Below, piece by piece: positions 45,593-56,300 of a DNA stretch of 64,000 bases. The notes under the pieces were generated by a model that worked only from the letters and a program-made list of their open reading frames with translations, was not told where the DNA came from and ran no database searches. The position numbers were made by a program, and so were the translations under genes. Positions within the stretch are counted from its first letter, which is position 1, and every line of letters begins with the position of its first letter. This DNA is from Diatrype stigma (lineage: Eukaryota > Ascomycota > Sordariomycetes > Xylariales > Diatrypaceae): NCBI GenBank assembly GCA_022225965.2, contig JAKJXP020000005.1, positions 124,001 to 188,000 of the forward strand, in the 5' to 3' direction.

Positions 45593-48500
45593 TCAGTCTT
45601 CCTCGGTAAGGTCGATGACATCCACGATCTTACGCTTGTTACCGATCATAGCCGTCGTCGTCGTCATCGCTGTGGTGTTTGCACTGGACGCAGGCCGCCG
45701 GGGCACATTGCCACTGGTACTACCAGCAGTCGCTGGGCTCGAACCCCCGCCCCGCCACGTGGACCTTCCGCTGTTGACCTGTCCGAAAGGCGCACGGCTA
45801 CCGCCGATACTCCTCGACGACGGCGACGGCCCCACTGCCGCCGTCCTCGCCGCGGGTGCGCTGCTGGGCGGCGGCGGGCCCACCACGCGCGCGATCTCCG
45901 CGTCGAGCTGTGCCAGGTTCTGCGCGGTTGGGTTCGCGCGGGCGGCGGCGAGGCAAGCACCGAAATGGGGAGTGCCGGGCCCGGTTTCCATGAGCCCTGG
46001 CCCTGTCCGACGCCTCTTGGCCACGGGGGCGTCGAGCGCCGGCCCGGACGGGAACGATGATGCAGGGAGACAACCGCGCCTGCTACCGCTACCGCTACCG
46101 CTACCGCTGCTGTGTAAGTGTCTGGATGCGGATGCGGATGCGGATGTATATGCAGGTGCGGGCGCGGGTGCGGGTGTGGGCTGCGGTGCGGGCTGGAGGA
46201 TGATCTTCATGTCGACGATGTCGTCGTACTGGTGGGCGAGCAGCACGCGCAGCTTGTCCTGGTCGAAGGCGCGCAGCTGGCCCGCGGCCTGGAACCGCCG
46301 CTTCGACCACTCGTCGATGGATTTGTCGATCTGGGCGCTCGTCTTCGTGACGACCAGGGTCTGGGGGTTGCCCCGCCGCTCCGTCTCGTGCGTGCAGTCG
46401 ATGCGGCTGCGGTCGAGGTGGTTGTGGACGTGCTGCCGCCGCTGCTTGCTCAGGGGGAAGCGGCCGACTGGACGGTCGGCGTCCGCGAGGAAGCGGTTCA
46501 CGGCGAGGCAGTCGCCGCATCGGCAGGACACCTGCCGGACAGCGACTCTGTGCTTCTGCGGCTGTCTGCCGACGAAGCGGAGGAGGTACTGCGCGAGTAG
46601 ACATTGGTACGCCTCTTGCCAGTGGGGGGCCGTGGGCGCGACCTGTGCGATGAGGTCCTGGAACACGGGGATCCAGAGCGTGTTGAACCGCTCTCCGTCG
46701 AGAAGAGACGCCCCATCAGCAAGCTTCTTGGCGAACAATCGTAGATGCCATTCGAGTCCGTCTTCGAGTAGGGATGATACAGTCCGAACCATAGCTTCAG
46801 GGGTAACATAATTCACGGTCAGCTTATGGTTTGGAATGGCCACACTCGGCAATCTGTAGCCCATCGGGATTTTGGAAATGGCTTGAGGCGTCTTAACGGC
46901 GGTAGCAGTCGATAGGCTCATCCTCTGTATGGCGGACTTGGATAGATCCTTGTATAACCGCCGCCCTTCCTCATCTGGGATCTGTTTCCTTTTCGTGCTC
47001 TGCCGCAACGCTCTGAGGAACCCTAGCAAGAATGATGTCTGCTCGGTCGAGGGCTGGAAGATTTGCGACCCGCTTGGTCGGTTAGTCGATACGGGGCCAA
47101 ACGATGTTTCGGTTATGGTCGCGGATGCTTACAGTGTTTTCAGGCTCTCTAGATCTTTATAGTATAATGCGAGGTTGAATAGAGCAACGCCATCTTCTTC
47201 GCTTAGGAATCGGTCGGACTTGAAATTGTTCAAGGTATCGTCGACCGCTCGAGAAACCAGGAGCTCCAGCCGTTCAGTACTCTCGGTAGCTTCTGTCAAA
47301 ACTTGGACTGCCTGATATCGTTGGGATAGCGTTGGCTGGGTCCGGATACAATGACAAACCCTGAGCCGTATCAACTCGCATGTTCTCTCGGTGTGACGGA
47401 ATGGAGGCTCTCTTACCCCTTTTGGACATTCTCCCATATAATGCTCGGCTCGTGTATCTTCTCCTTGACCCAAGAGAGAAAAGCGAGGGGCACCAGCTCC
47501 TTGTTGTTGGCGAATATCAAATCCAACAGGCCGGTTTCACTTCTCAGGAGACATAGTCTCAGTATACTGTCAAGATCGTCCGTTCGTAGAGCAAGTGAAC
47601 TGGTTCCACTTCCATATATACTCCCATGCCCAGGTTTCCAGAGATGTTGGAGAACTCCATGTAGTACTGGAACATTTCTGTGGGGGGCCGCAATGCATCT
47701 CTTGATGTAATAACTCGAGATCCCAGCGGCATCATCCTTCCGCTCGGATGCAAAGGTGGAAGTTTTGAACGGTTTGAGAAGAAATGATGGGGTTATTTGG
47801 GAGGGGAGTATTATCGCAGCCTAGTGCCTCAGTGGTTAACTCAAGTTGACGGTCTTCGACAATGAATAGCTGGATAATCTACTTACGGATCGTCGATACC
47901 AATGTGTTGCCGACGGTCCCTGATCACATGGGTTAGTGTCTTGTATGCATAAGCAACATCATTACTGACCGAGTTGCCCTATCAGATTTGACGTTAGTTT
48001 TAACACTCATGCTCGCTGATCAAATGAAGGCAGCCCCAAGTGATCTGGGGTTTGAAGTTGGGGCTCGGAAACCAAACGAACCATATAGCCCTCATAATCC
48101 TCTTCATCTGGTTCATCCCCAAACGCATATTCTTGAATTACGTTGTCTCCATTGACTTCGATTTCAGAAACAATCTTGTTGCCAGCTGAGTCGAAAATCG
48201 GTTTCGCGGTGTATGTCAATTCTATGGTATCATCGATATGGTGATGACCACCTGCGTAACTGTCTCCTCCGTATTCGTCGTCATCGTCGTCATCGTCGTC
48301 ATCATCATAGTGATCCTTGTACCCCCCATAGTAGTCGTTGCCGTCGTCGTCCACCTGGCCTATTTCCATCATCTCTAGCGTAGTCAAGAAGAGATCGAAT
48401 TCCAATTCCGAGCAGATCATTTGAAGACACTGCATGCGCGTCTGGTCTATAGTCTTCAAGGCTCTCAAAGATAGATTCGCCTGGGTGTACTTGTGGTCCA

Positions 48501-49431
48501 GCACGTAGTATAACGGCTGAGCTTTTCCATGTCCTGTCTTGATCTCATGTGACCACGACTCAAGAGCCTGACGGAGATGTTGTCCCTGATCACGTACTAA
48601 GGCTGTTGCCGAAGGAAGCTTAGCCGCTGGGTGTATTGCAAGGTTATATGTCAAGACGAAACGGTATCCGGATAGAACGGGCAGGACCTCATGGGAAACA
48701 TCCGAATACCTGTAGGTGGTCAACAAAATTGTATAGGCAAATGTGGGTTCTCACATACCATGACACTGCGGACATCTCATGAGTCGAACTAGAGAACGTG
48801 GTTACTTTCCCGCAGTGTCTCAAGACAACGTCTCCGCCCTGATGGGGAGATGGAAGACATATTACGAGGGTTCCGAACATCCCAGGAATCTTCTCAGTGC
48901 TTTCATCCGGGCTGTTAGCGCAATAGACCAAGAATAAACCCACTGTTTGACTCACTCTGTATGAGCTTTGAACATAGCCCCTTTCTCGTAGATAAGCATC
49001 TTGTAGAGCTCGGCAGACACAGGAGCGTGTACGCCTAACTTCGCCGACAATCTCTTCAAGAGCATATCCATGAAAGCGCCCCATTGTGGGTTTCGAATCT
49101 CGAATTGGTCTGGATTTATCTCCCAAGTATTCCGCACCGAAGTATCAACAATAGTCTCACTGCCCTTCCCATATGGAGCTTGGTGGGATTTCGCAATAAG
49201 TTCCTTTGCCTGAAGTTCCGACAGGGGTAGGTGTACCGGTCCAACACCGTTCACGAGGATGTCTGGATCTTTTTTGTCTGCTTCCCAGGCGGCGAAGTCG
49301 CCCTTCGCGGTGATCAAGTCAAGCCCACGCTGGAGATTCTGCTTCAGACGAAGCTCTCTTTCGGCGGTATTGGGAGGGGGGCCATAGAACCCCCCTCCTG
49401 CCGGGGGCATGATCCAGTCTGTATATGGCAT
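45593..49431 (-). CDS. 2OG-Fe(II) oxygenase-domain protein, large, eight exons
   Basis: Exons on the minus strand: 49431-48956, 48911-48759, 48709-48082, 47978-47970, 47919-47887, 47820-47417, 47360-47133 and 47072-45593. They sum to 3411 nt, 1136 aa, in frame. The N-terminal third is a prolyl-4-hydroxylase-type dioxygenase. MLIYEKGAMFKAHTD supplies the HxD iron ligands (split by intron 1), followed by EKIPGMFGTLVICLPS, HQGGDVVL, SWYSDVSHEV with the distal His, and SGYRFVLTYNL. The segment GYMGNSGPSATHWYRRS is assembled from four exon pieces, including a 9-nt microexon. An Asp-rich loop precedes it. The C-terminal region has a CRCGDC cluster, a long low-complexity Pro/Ser/Ala stretch and KRKIVDVIDLTEED, which resembles a SUMO-interacting motif. 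Substrate unknown. Start at 49431 is the first ATG of exon 1. Confidence 0.83.
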
Positions 49432-50438
49432 CGCTACCGTTGAACATGGACGCTCAAGACGGGCATCAAGGCAAAAGAAAATGGTTTTGCCAAGTACTGT
49501 ACTCCGTAAGTACCTAAGCTCAAGTTGCTCAACACTGTCACCACCAGGTTCCCGGGCCTAACCAGAATGGTAACTGGGCGGTAATACGCCACTAATGTTG
49601 TCCGACTTTCAAATTGAATTCTCTGGCAGCTGTAGCAGTCGATTTGGCTCTGGGTTAGTGTCTTGAAGTAAATGGAAATTTTCGATTTCACGTTCCACAA
49701 CGACATGTAAATCCTTGACCCAGGAGTCGAGCTCTTAGACGCGATCTTGACGCGACGAATATAGTGGGGCCGGTCCGGTGTAATTAAAGATAGGAGGTAC
49801 AAGTAACTAACTAGCAGCGTTGATTTTTTATAGAATCTATAGATTGACGACTATCTCGAATACGTAGTAAATGCATATTCTCGACTTTCGACTTTACGTA
49901 CGTACTACACTACGGAGGTACGAAGTGCCTAGGTCGGTGAATATAGTTACAGGTAGGAGAACTATGTACTTGGCTAAGGTAGTAGAAGAGTAAGAAGGGT
50001 AGGTGCACGTCCACTACCCGTAGCAGCATATGGCAATATGTAGCGATGATCGTGACAAATACCTGAGTTGCGATCTAGCTGGCTTCTCTGCGCTGAAGAG
50101 TGCTGGTAAATGCTCTGCCGTCTCTATGTGCAACGCAACGGCTCCATTCCCTAGACGACCACAGCCCAGATTCCAAAGCATGGCCTCCCAATGATATATA
50201 TTGCAAGCCCAGTGTCTTTCATCTCTCCTTCCAACCGCGCTTTGAGTCATCAAGCTAACCCCTTGCCTGGCGTCATGAACAGTAGCGCATGTCATACATA
50301 GGCGGCTGCCCATTGACAAGGTATCTGCTATATCCGCATGATCAACTGGGGCCGTAAACTTGGTTTTGATGTGACATTAGGGCCATGCGTGTCCAAAGCA
50401 AGAATACCATGAGTATCTCGTCATGCGGGACACATATG
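49432..50438. other. Intergenic, no gene seen
   Basis: Promoter side of the oxygenase gene and the 3' side of PYM. Contains a TACTCCGTAAGTACC segment near 49500 and TACGTA words near 49900. Short frames here show no features. Confidence 0.45.
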
Positions 50439-51047
50439 TCATCCTGCTGTGGCGGTTTCTGCTTGAGTAGCTGACGTGCTGGCCTTTGGTTCTCCCTCAG
50501 AATCGAACCCAAGCAATCCCAGTTCTCTTATAAGCTCGTTGATCTTGATGACTTTGGCGATCTGCTCTGGTAGAAGTGTTTCGCCCTCCTCTTTCAGGCT
50601 CTTCAGCATCTTAGCCTGCTTGAGCTTCTTCCTCAGGTTGCGTGCCTTCTTCTCCCGTTCGACCTCGGGATCGACTGGTTCTGCTGCCTGAGCATCGGCT
50701 GCATCTTGTGGTGCGGTGGTGGTTGCGTCCGGTTGCTCCTCCCTGGCTTTCTTTCTCGCTTCGCGGCGCTTGGCGTTCTTACTAGTAGGTACCGATGCTG
50801 GCGGTTCCAGCCTTTGCTCTCTCAGCCCTTCAATACCCGGGATGCCGCCTTTGCCGCGGTTCCGGAAGCTCTCGGCGGTGCGGTTCTTGTACAGCTCGAC
50901 ATCCTCTGGAGGCCTGTAGCCCGGTCGGATTTTGATGGCCTTTCTCCTCGTGCCATCTGCTCGTAACGACTCGGGAATCTGTCGTTCGCCGCTGTTCTTG
51001 TCAATGACGATGCCTGCCGTCGAGGGTTGGGTTGGTTCTGAAGGCAT
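50439..51047 (-). CDS. PYM: PYM/WIBG homologue, partner of Y14-Mago (exon junction complex recycling)
   Basis: A single exon of 609 nt encodes 202 aa. The N-terminal Mago-binding segment is clear: GIVIDKNSGERQIPESLRAD followed by GTRRKAIKIRPGYRPPEDV and YKNR. The rest is a charged helical chain with Lys/Arg/Glu stretches and a C-terminal helix KRKxxxAKMLKSLKEEG-like region ending INELIRELGLLGF. By family, PYM binds Mago-Y14 and removes exon junction complexes from translated mRNA in the cytoplasm. The start at 51047 (MPSEPTQ) was chosen because the 24 in-frame residues upstream do not resemble the family. It is divergent from QCR9, 642 bp apart. Confidence 0.9.
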   Translation of the reverse strand: MPSEPTQPSTAGIVIDKNSGERQIPESLRADGTRRKAIKIRPGYRPPEDVELYKNRTAESFRNRGKGGIPGIEGLREQRLEPPASVPTSKNAKRREARKKAREEQPDATTTAPQDAADAQAAEPVDPEVEREKKARNLRKKLKQAKMLKSLKEEGETLLPEQIAKVIKINELIRELGLLGFDSEGEPKASTSATQAETATAG

Positions 51048-51689
51048 CCTGTTTTCTTTCGCAATAAGCCCTCGGTATCGTAGTACCCGTAGTCGGCTAA
51101 AGACGCTGCGGGGAGTCATACGCCACTTCCGAGCTCGGTGTCAAAGAGTGAGAGTACCAGAGGCCAAGACTTCACAGACTGAAGTTGTGAGGCCGACGTT
51201 TGTGCGGACTACCTAGGTAGGTACGTAGGTATGTAGGAGTTCGTAGAAAAGACACCTGCATGCGATGAGAGCTGATTCGTAGGTACGTAGGAAAAGACAG
51301 TGGCGCATTCGAGATGCTGCTTACTTGAAGGTTGCTTGCTTGCTAGGTACTTGGCTGTATGTACTAATTTATTGCACCAGCTGACCAGCTTTGCTTCAGC
51401 GTTCAAGCAACTTGAGCCTAGAAGACAATAGTGGGTCTATCGAAGGCCACACCAATCAATGACATCCAATTCGCAACCCGAACTTTCCACGCAGGGCAGA
51501 TTGGCCGAACCAGATTGGCCTGCGTTGGAATGCCATAGGACTCGGAGCCTCACCTTAACCTTACGAGTTTATCCTTCATGACCAACGAAGCCGCGCATTA
51601 TACACGAACATAACCCACTCCTCCCCTCCCGGAACCATCGCAATCTCAAATACCCCCGTGTACTCTCTCCCCCTGAGAAGGAAATAGCC
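51048..51689. promoter_or_regulatory. Bidirectional promoter region, PYM and QCR9
   Basis: Between two divergent start codons. It includes a palindromic CTACCTAGGTAG near 51210 and TAGGTACG repeats. No coding frame is seen. Confidence 0.45.
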
Positions 51690-52120
51690 ATGGTATGATT
51701 CTGCACCCAATGGATCCTTTTCGCAATCACACAACTAATCGCGCAAGCAGGCGGCCAGCAGTGCTTTCTACAAGCAAGTCGAGTTCCAAAGCCCCGACAA
51801 CCGAGACCCGATCCACTAACCGTAGTTGCGCAGCACTCTTTTCCGACGAAACTTCCAGATGCTGGGGCTTGTTTTCGTCTCGGCCTTCGCTTTCGAGATG
51901 TATGTAGCGATCTGAGTCTGGAGAATAGCAGCGGGTTAGACATGATGGCTGATGGTTGTCGGCACAACAGGACATACGACACTACCATGAACAAGGTCTG
52001 GGACAACATAAACAAGGGTGTGAGTATATGCCCACCTTGAAAGTTGGTTGCAATGGTTGACTGACACAGAAGTAGCGGCAATGGAAGGACATCCGACACA
52101 AATACGTTGAGGAGGAATAG
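51690..52120 (+). CDS. QCR9: Cytochrome bc1 complex subunit 9 (QCR9), five very small exons
   Basis: Exons 51690-51692 (ATG only), 51751-51773, 51834-51899, 51971-52019 and 52076-52120 give 186 nt in frame and 61 aa; yeast Qcr9 has 66. The product has the UCR 9.5-kDa layout: AASSAFYNTLFRRNFQ, a single membrane helix MLGLVFVSAFAFEM, then YDTTMNKVWDNINKG and RQWKDIRHKYVEEE. Introns are 58, 60, 71 and 56 nt. The second intron begins GCAAGT instead of GTAAGT, a GC-AG intron, with CACTAAC as branch point. All joins keep frame. By family it is a small subunit of respiratory complex III in the inner membrane, contacting the Rieske protein. The ATG-only exon is the least certain piece. A 176-codon minus-strand frame overlaps this locus and is a shadow. 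Confidence 0.88.
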
Positions 52121-53332
52121 ATGGAGTGTTGCGGCGTTCTCATTAATCGGAAAGATTGGTCAAGGAGCTATTCACTTAGATGTGACTCCTTGCGATGCTG
52201 TGCTACTGGACTCTATAGATAGGGGAATAGAACAAAAACTTGCAAAATTACCCAGTTACTACGGGAAGCTCAGGATATACGTTTAAGGGGCTCCAAGATG
52301 GCAAGACGGGCAGGCTGGAATCCAACCAGACGCGCATTGTCATCATATTGTGGTCTTAATCCCTAGACGATCGTTGCTCATCATCAACGTGTGGACGTGT
52401 GGTTTGGCTGCAGGCAAGCTATCTATCCAAGTATTGCAATTCGAGATTTCAAGATATACTGCAAGGCTCCAAGCAGTCCTCACTAAATACTGAATATACC
52501 TATCCTACAATGCCAAGCCATGTCATAGGAACAATAGGTACCTAGGCCAAGTAGACCAGGTAGATTGGATACCTATAGTTGATATTACGAAGTAGTATAC
52601 GAATACAGTGGTATTGATAGGGGGGGGTAGTCGCAGCAAACCTGGCACAATATGGATACTTAGTACATACAACGTACCTTACCCGCATGCACCCGACTTG
52701 AAGGTTCAATGGAAGGTTCCTTATCATCGATAACAGTGGGGGTCCACTGCCCTTAACTAAGGGAAGTGACGACTTTATACCTACTTAAGTGGGCAATGCC
52801 GGAGCTCCTACTGCCTACGAAGTACTGACTCCCAATGATCCAACCGCACACAAGCCATCATCGTTCAGTTTCCCTCCATCAAGCTGATAGGTGGTATAAC
52901 TCCAACAACTTGCTTCACCTCTTCCACTTAACTTATAAACCTTTTATCACTCAAAAGACGACGATCCATCAGAAACCCCTGGAAAGTAGGTACACGGGAA
53001 TGAATGCCCTTGCCCATAGTAGCTCAGTGCTAACTGCGTACTTATGTAGGTACCGATCAAGGGCCGCGACAACACCCCCCACCTCTACATAGTAGCCATT
53101 CCGCTCGCCCCTCGACATCTATCCTCGACATCCAACTTGACATTCAACTTGCCATTCAACTTACCATTCAACTCGACGGTATTCAGGAGCACTCGCGCCA
53201 CCGCTATCAATACCAGCCAATTATTCGGAAGTTTTCACGTCGTATCTCAAAGCACCCTCGGTCGGCCTTGTGACTCGGTTCAAGTCCCTATGCGGTTTTC
53301 TAGCCGCCAATAATGACCCCGCCATACCATCC
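52121..53332. other. Intergenic, UBR1 promoter side
   Basis: Between the QCR9 stop and the UBR1 start. The last 250 bases are pyrimidine-rich with repeated CAACTTGACATTCAACTTGC-like words (53127-53180) and probably belong to the UBR1 leader. No gene is seen. Confidence 0.45.
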
Positions 53333-56300
53333 ATGATGGACACACCTATGTCAACGCAGGAGCTGCAGCTCTGTCAGCACTTAATAGAGTTACCAAGACA
53401 ACAAGCTTACCGCTATGGCGATGCTGCCAGCCGCGATCTTCTGTACAACCTATTCTGGTCCATGGCCGGAGGAAAGCCCGAATACATGCGATTGTTCTTT
53501 CCCGATGGCAAGCTCACGCCCAAGGGTGTCCTGAGCCTCAGCCAGGCCCAGGGAGCTGTCGAAGGCGCCGAGTATACTGAGGCTGCCAGAGGCAAGCCAT
53601 GCGGACATATATTCAGAGCTGGTGAAGCTTCCTATTCTTGTCGGACCTGCAGCACCGACGAAACCTGCTGTCTCTGCAGCAAATGCTTCGATGCTACGGA
53701 TCATACGGGGCATATGGTCAAGATCGCAATATCACCTGGAAACAGCGGATGCTGCGATTGCGGAGATCAAGAGGCTTGGAGGCTACCCTTATTCTGCACC
53801 ATCCACAGCGAGCGCGGAACTGATCGAAACAAGGGCAAGGGAAAGGAGCCCTCTGCTTTACCCGAGGATCTCGTCACAAACATCCGTATGACCGTCTCGC
53901 GAGTCCTGGATTTCATTTGCGACGTCATTTCTTGCGCCCCGGAGCAGCTCCGACAGCCCAAGACGAAAGGGTCCATCGAGTTGGATGAGAAGACATCACG
54001 CCTCACTTCTATATACTGTGGTGGGGACGTAGAATCACCTGGTGAATACGCCTTGCTGCTATGGAATGACGAAAAACACACGGTCACAGAGGTCCAAGAC
54101 CAGGTCGCCCGAGCCTGTAGCACAACTCTAGATGAAGGCTACAATAGAGCAGTCGAGACGGACTCCCTCGGCAGGAGCATCCTGAAGTATGATACTAGCA
54201 TAGAGAATCTCTTACAGTGCGCCAACGTCCTGGAACATATCAAGGTCACAGTTACAATACGCTCGTCGAGAGACACATTCCGAGAACAGATGTGTGGAAC
54301 TATGATCGAGTGGCTCAATGACATCTGCGGATGCATGGTAGGCAGTGATCCCAACATCCTACGTTTGGTGGTCTGCGAGGAACTGTTGAAAGTCTGGCGT
54401 AAGGGTAGCCCTGGAACACATGCTATGGTTGGCAAAGATGGAATTGAAGACGAAGAGAAACTCGAGCAAGAGCATGTAGACAATCGTACTGCGTTTTTGT
54501 TCATGCAGAGAGCTCGCGTTGTTGTGCAGGCGGGTAATGTCACGGCAGCTGATTTCCTCGAATCGGACGATGAAGAGGACGAGGACGATATGGACGATCA
54601 CCATACACCATCAAGTGGTGAAGATGATGATGAAGATGAAGAGGATGACGACGATGACGATGTCATAATGATCGATACCCGGCCGGATGCAAACGCCGAT
54701 GTCAACATGGCGGATTGGCGTCAGGGTGCTATTGGAGAAGCACTCGAGGAGGACGAGGCAACAATGGCTGGTTATCCACCACCCCCGCCGCCCCCTCCCG
54801 TACCCAGGCGCACCACAAACAGAGATCGTGACCTTACGCCATCAGACTCAGATACTGCCGAACCCTTGATTGCACCGACAGTCTATGCCAAGGCAAACCT
54901 GGAGGTTCCAAAGACCCCTGGTATGTCCAAACAAGAAAAGGCAGTACCACCTAAACCGGGGCGCTACTGGGTCGAGGCTCCGGCGGCCTATATGGAACGG
55001 GGACATGCTCATCCCTTTGAAGATGTCTTCCAACGAGTTCGCCTAGACTGGCTGATTCTTTTTGACCTGAGAATGTGGAAGAAGGTCCGCAATGATTTGC
55101 GTTCCCTTTACATATCGACGGTCGTCACTATCCCTGAATTCAAACGGATCTTGGGACTGCGCTTTGCTGCTCTATATACCACCTTGGCGCAGTTATATCT
55201 CATTGCTGATCGAGAGCCGGACCACTCCATTATCAACATCTCCTTACAGATGTTGACTACACCATCAATTACCGCCGAAGTGGTTGAGAGGGGAAATTTC
55301 TTGACTACTCTCATGGCGATTTTATATACTTTCCTCACGACACGGCAGGTTGGCCATCCGTGGGAGGTTTCATCAAGCGCCGTCCTTGGCTTCGACACGG
55401 GCTCGGTGACTAACCGGCGCATGTACCATTTCTATGTTGACATGAAATTCTTGCTCGGCTCGGTCCACGTCCAAGAGCGCCTGAGGACGGAGGAAAGATA
55501 TCTGTTGCAGTTTCTTGACCTCGTAAAACTGCACCAAGGCATCTGCCCAAACGTCCGAGCTGTTGGTGAGCATGTGGAATATGAGACCGACAGTTGGATC
55601 GGGGCTTCCCTGATGACAAGAGAGATCAATAAGCTGTGCAGATTGCTATCTGACTCATATCGAGATCTCCCCCAAGAATATCAGGACGACCTCCACCGAG
55701 CGATTCGGCTGACTGCTAAGACCGTCATTGTCAACTCCATCGGTGCTGAACGCGCCAGGTTCACCCAGTCCGAGATAAAAGACGAAATACGTTTCAAAAC
55801 ATTATCAGACTTTGAATTTGCCGGAGAGGCCACGCAATTCAGCGTCGTCAAATTTGTCGTTGAAGAACAGAATATCAGTTTTCACCATGCCTTACACTAT
55901 ACTCTATCGTGGCTCGTTGAATGTGGAAAACACATGCCTCTACAAAAACTCTGCTCGCTGTTGAGCTTCACATCGCAAGACCTTAAGATGAGACCTAAAT
56001 CCATGGGCCGCAAGATCATGCCAAAACGAGACTACACCCCTGAGGACTATCTGATAGCTGTCTTTGACTACCCCCTCAGAGTCTGCACTTGGCTTGCTCA
56101 AATCAAAGCGGGCATGTGGGTGCGTAATGGCATCAGCCTGCGGCACCAGGCAATAACGTATCGCAATATTCTTCACAGGGATGTCACTCATGGCCGAGAC
56201 ATATTCCTATTGCAGACGGCCATGGTAACTTGTGACCCGAGCCGTGTGCTAGCCTCGATTGTGGACCGGTTCGGCATGGAGAAATGGGTCAAGGGGTTCT

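Noticed and set aside
45498..46811. A 437-codon plus-strand frame.
   Set aside because: It is the shadow of the GC-rich last exon of the oxygenase on the minus strand and is low in complexity.
47821..47823. A second in-frame TAG, in the 2OG oxygenase gene on the minus strand, at first taken as another editing candidate.
   Set aside because: It arises only if the 50-nt intron at 47969-47920 is read through and a CTGAG acceptor is used. With the 9-nt microexon and the CACTAG acceptor the TAG becomes the intron's last bases, the frame is open and the family motif ATHWYRR appears.
51569..52099. A 176-codon minus-strand frame.
   Set aside because: It overlaps the five exons of QCR9 on the plus strand, whose product is recognisable across all joins; the minus frame has no family features.
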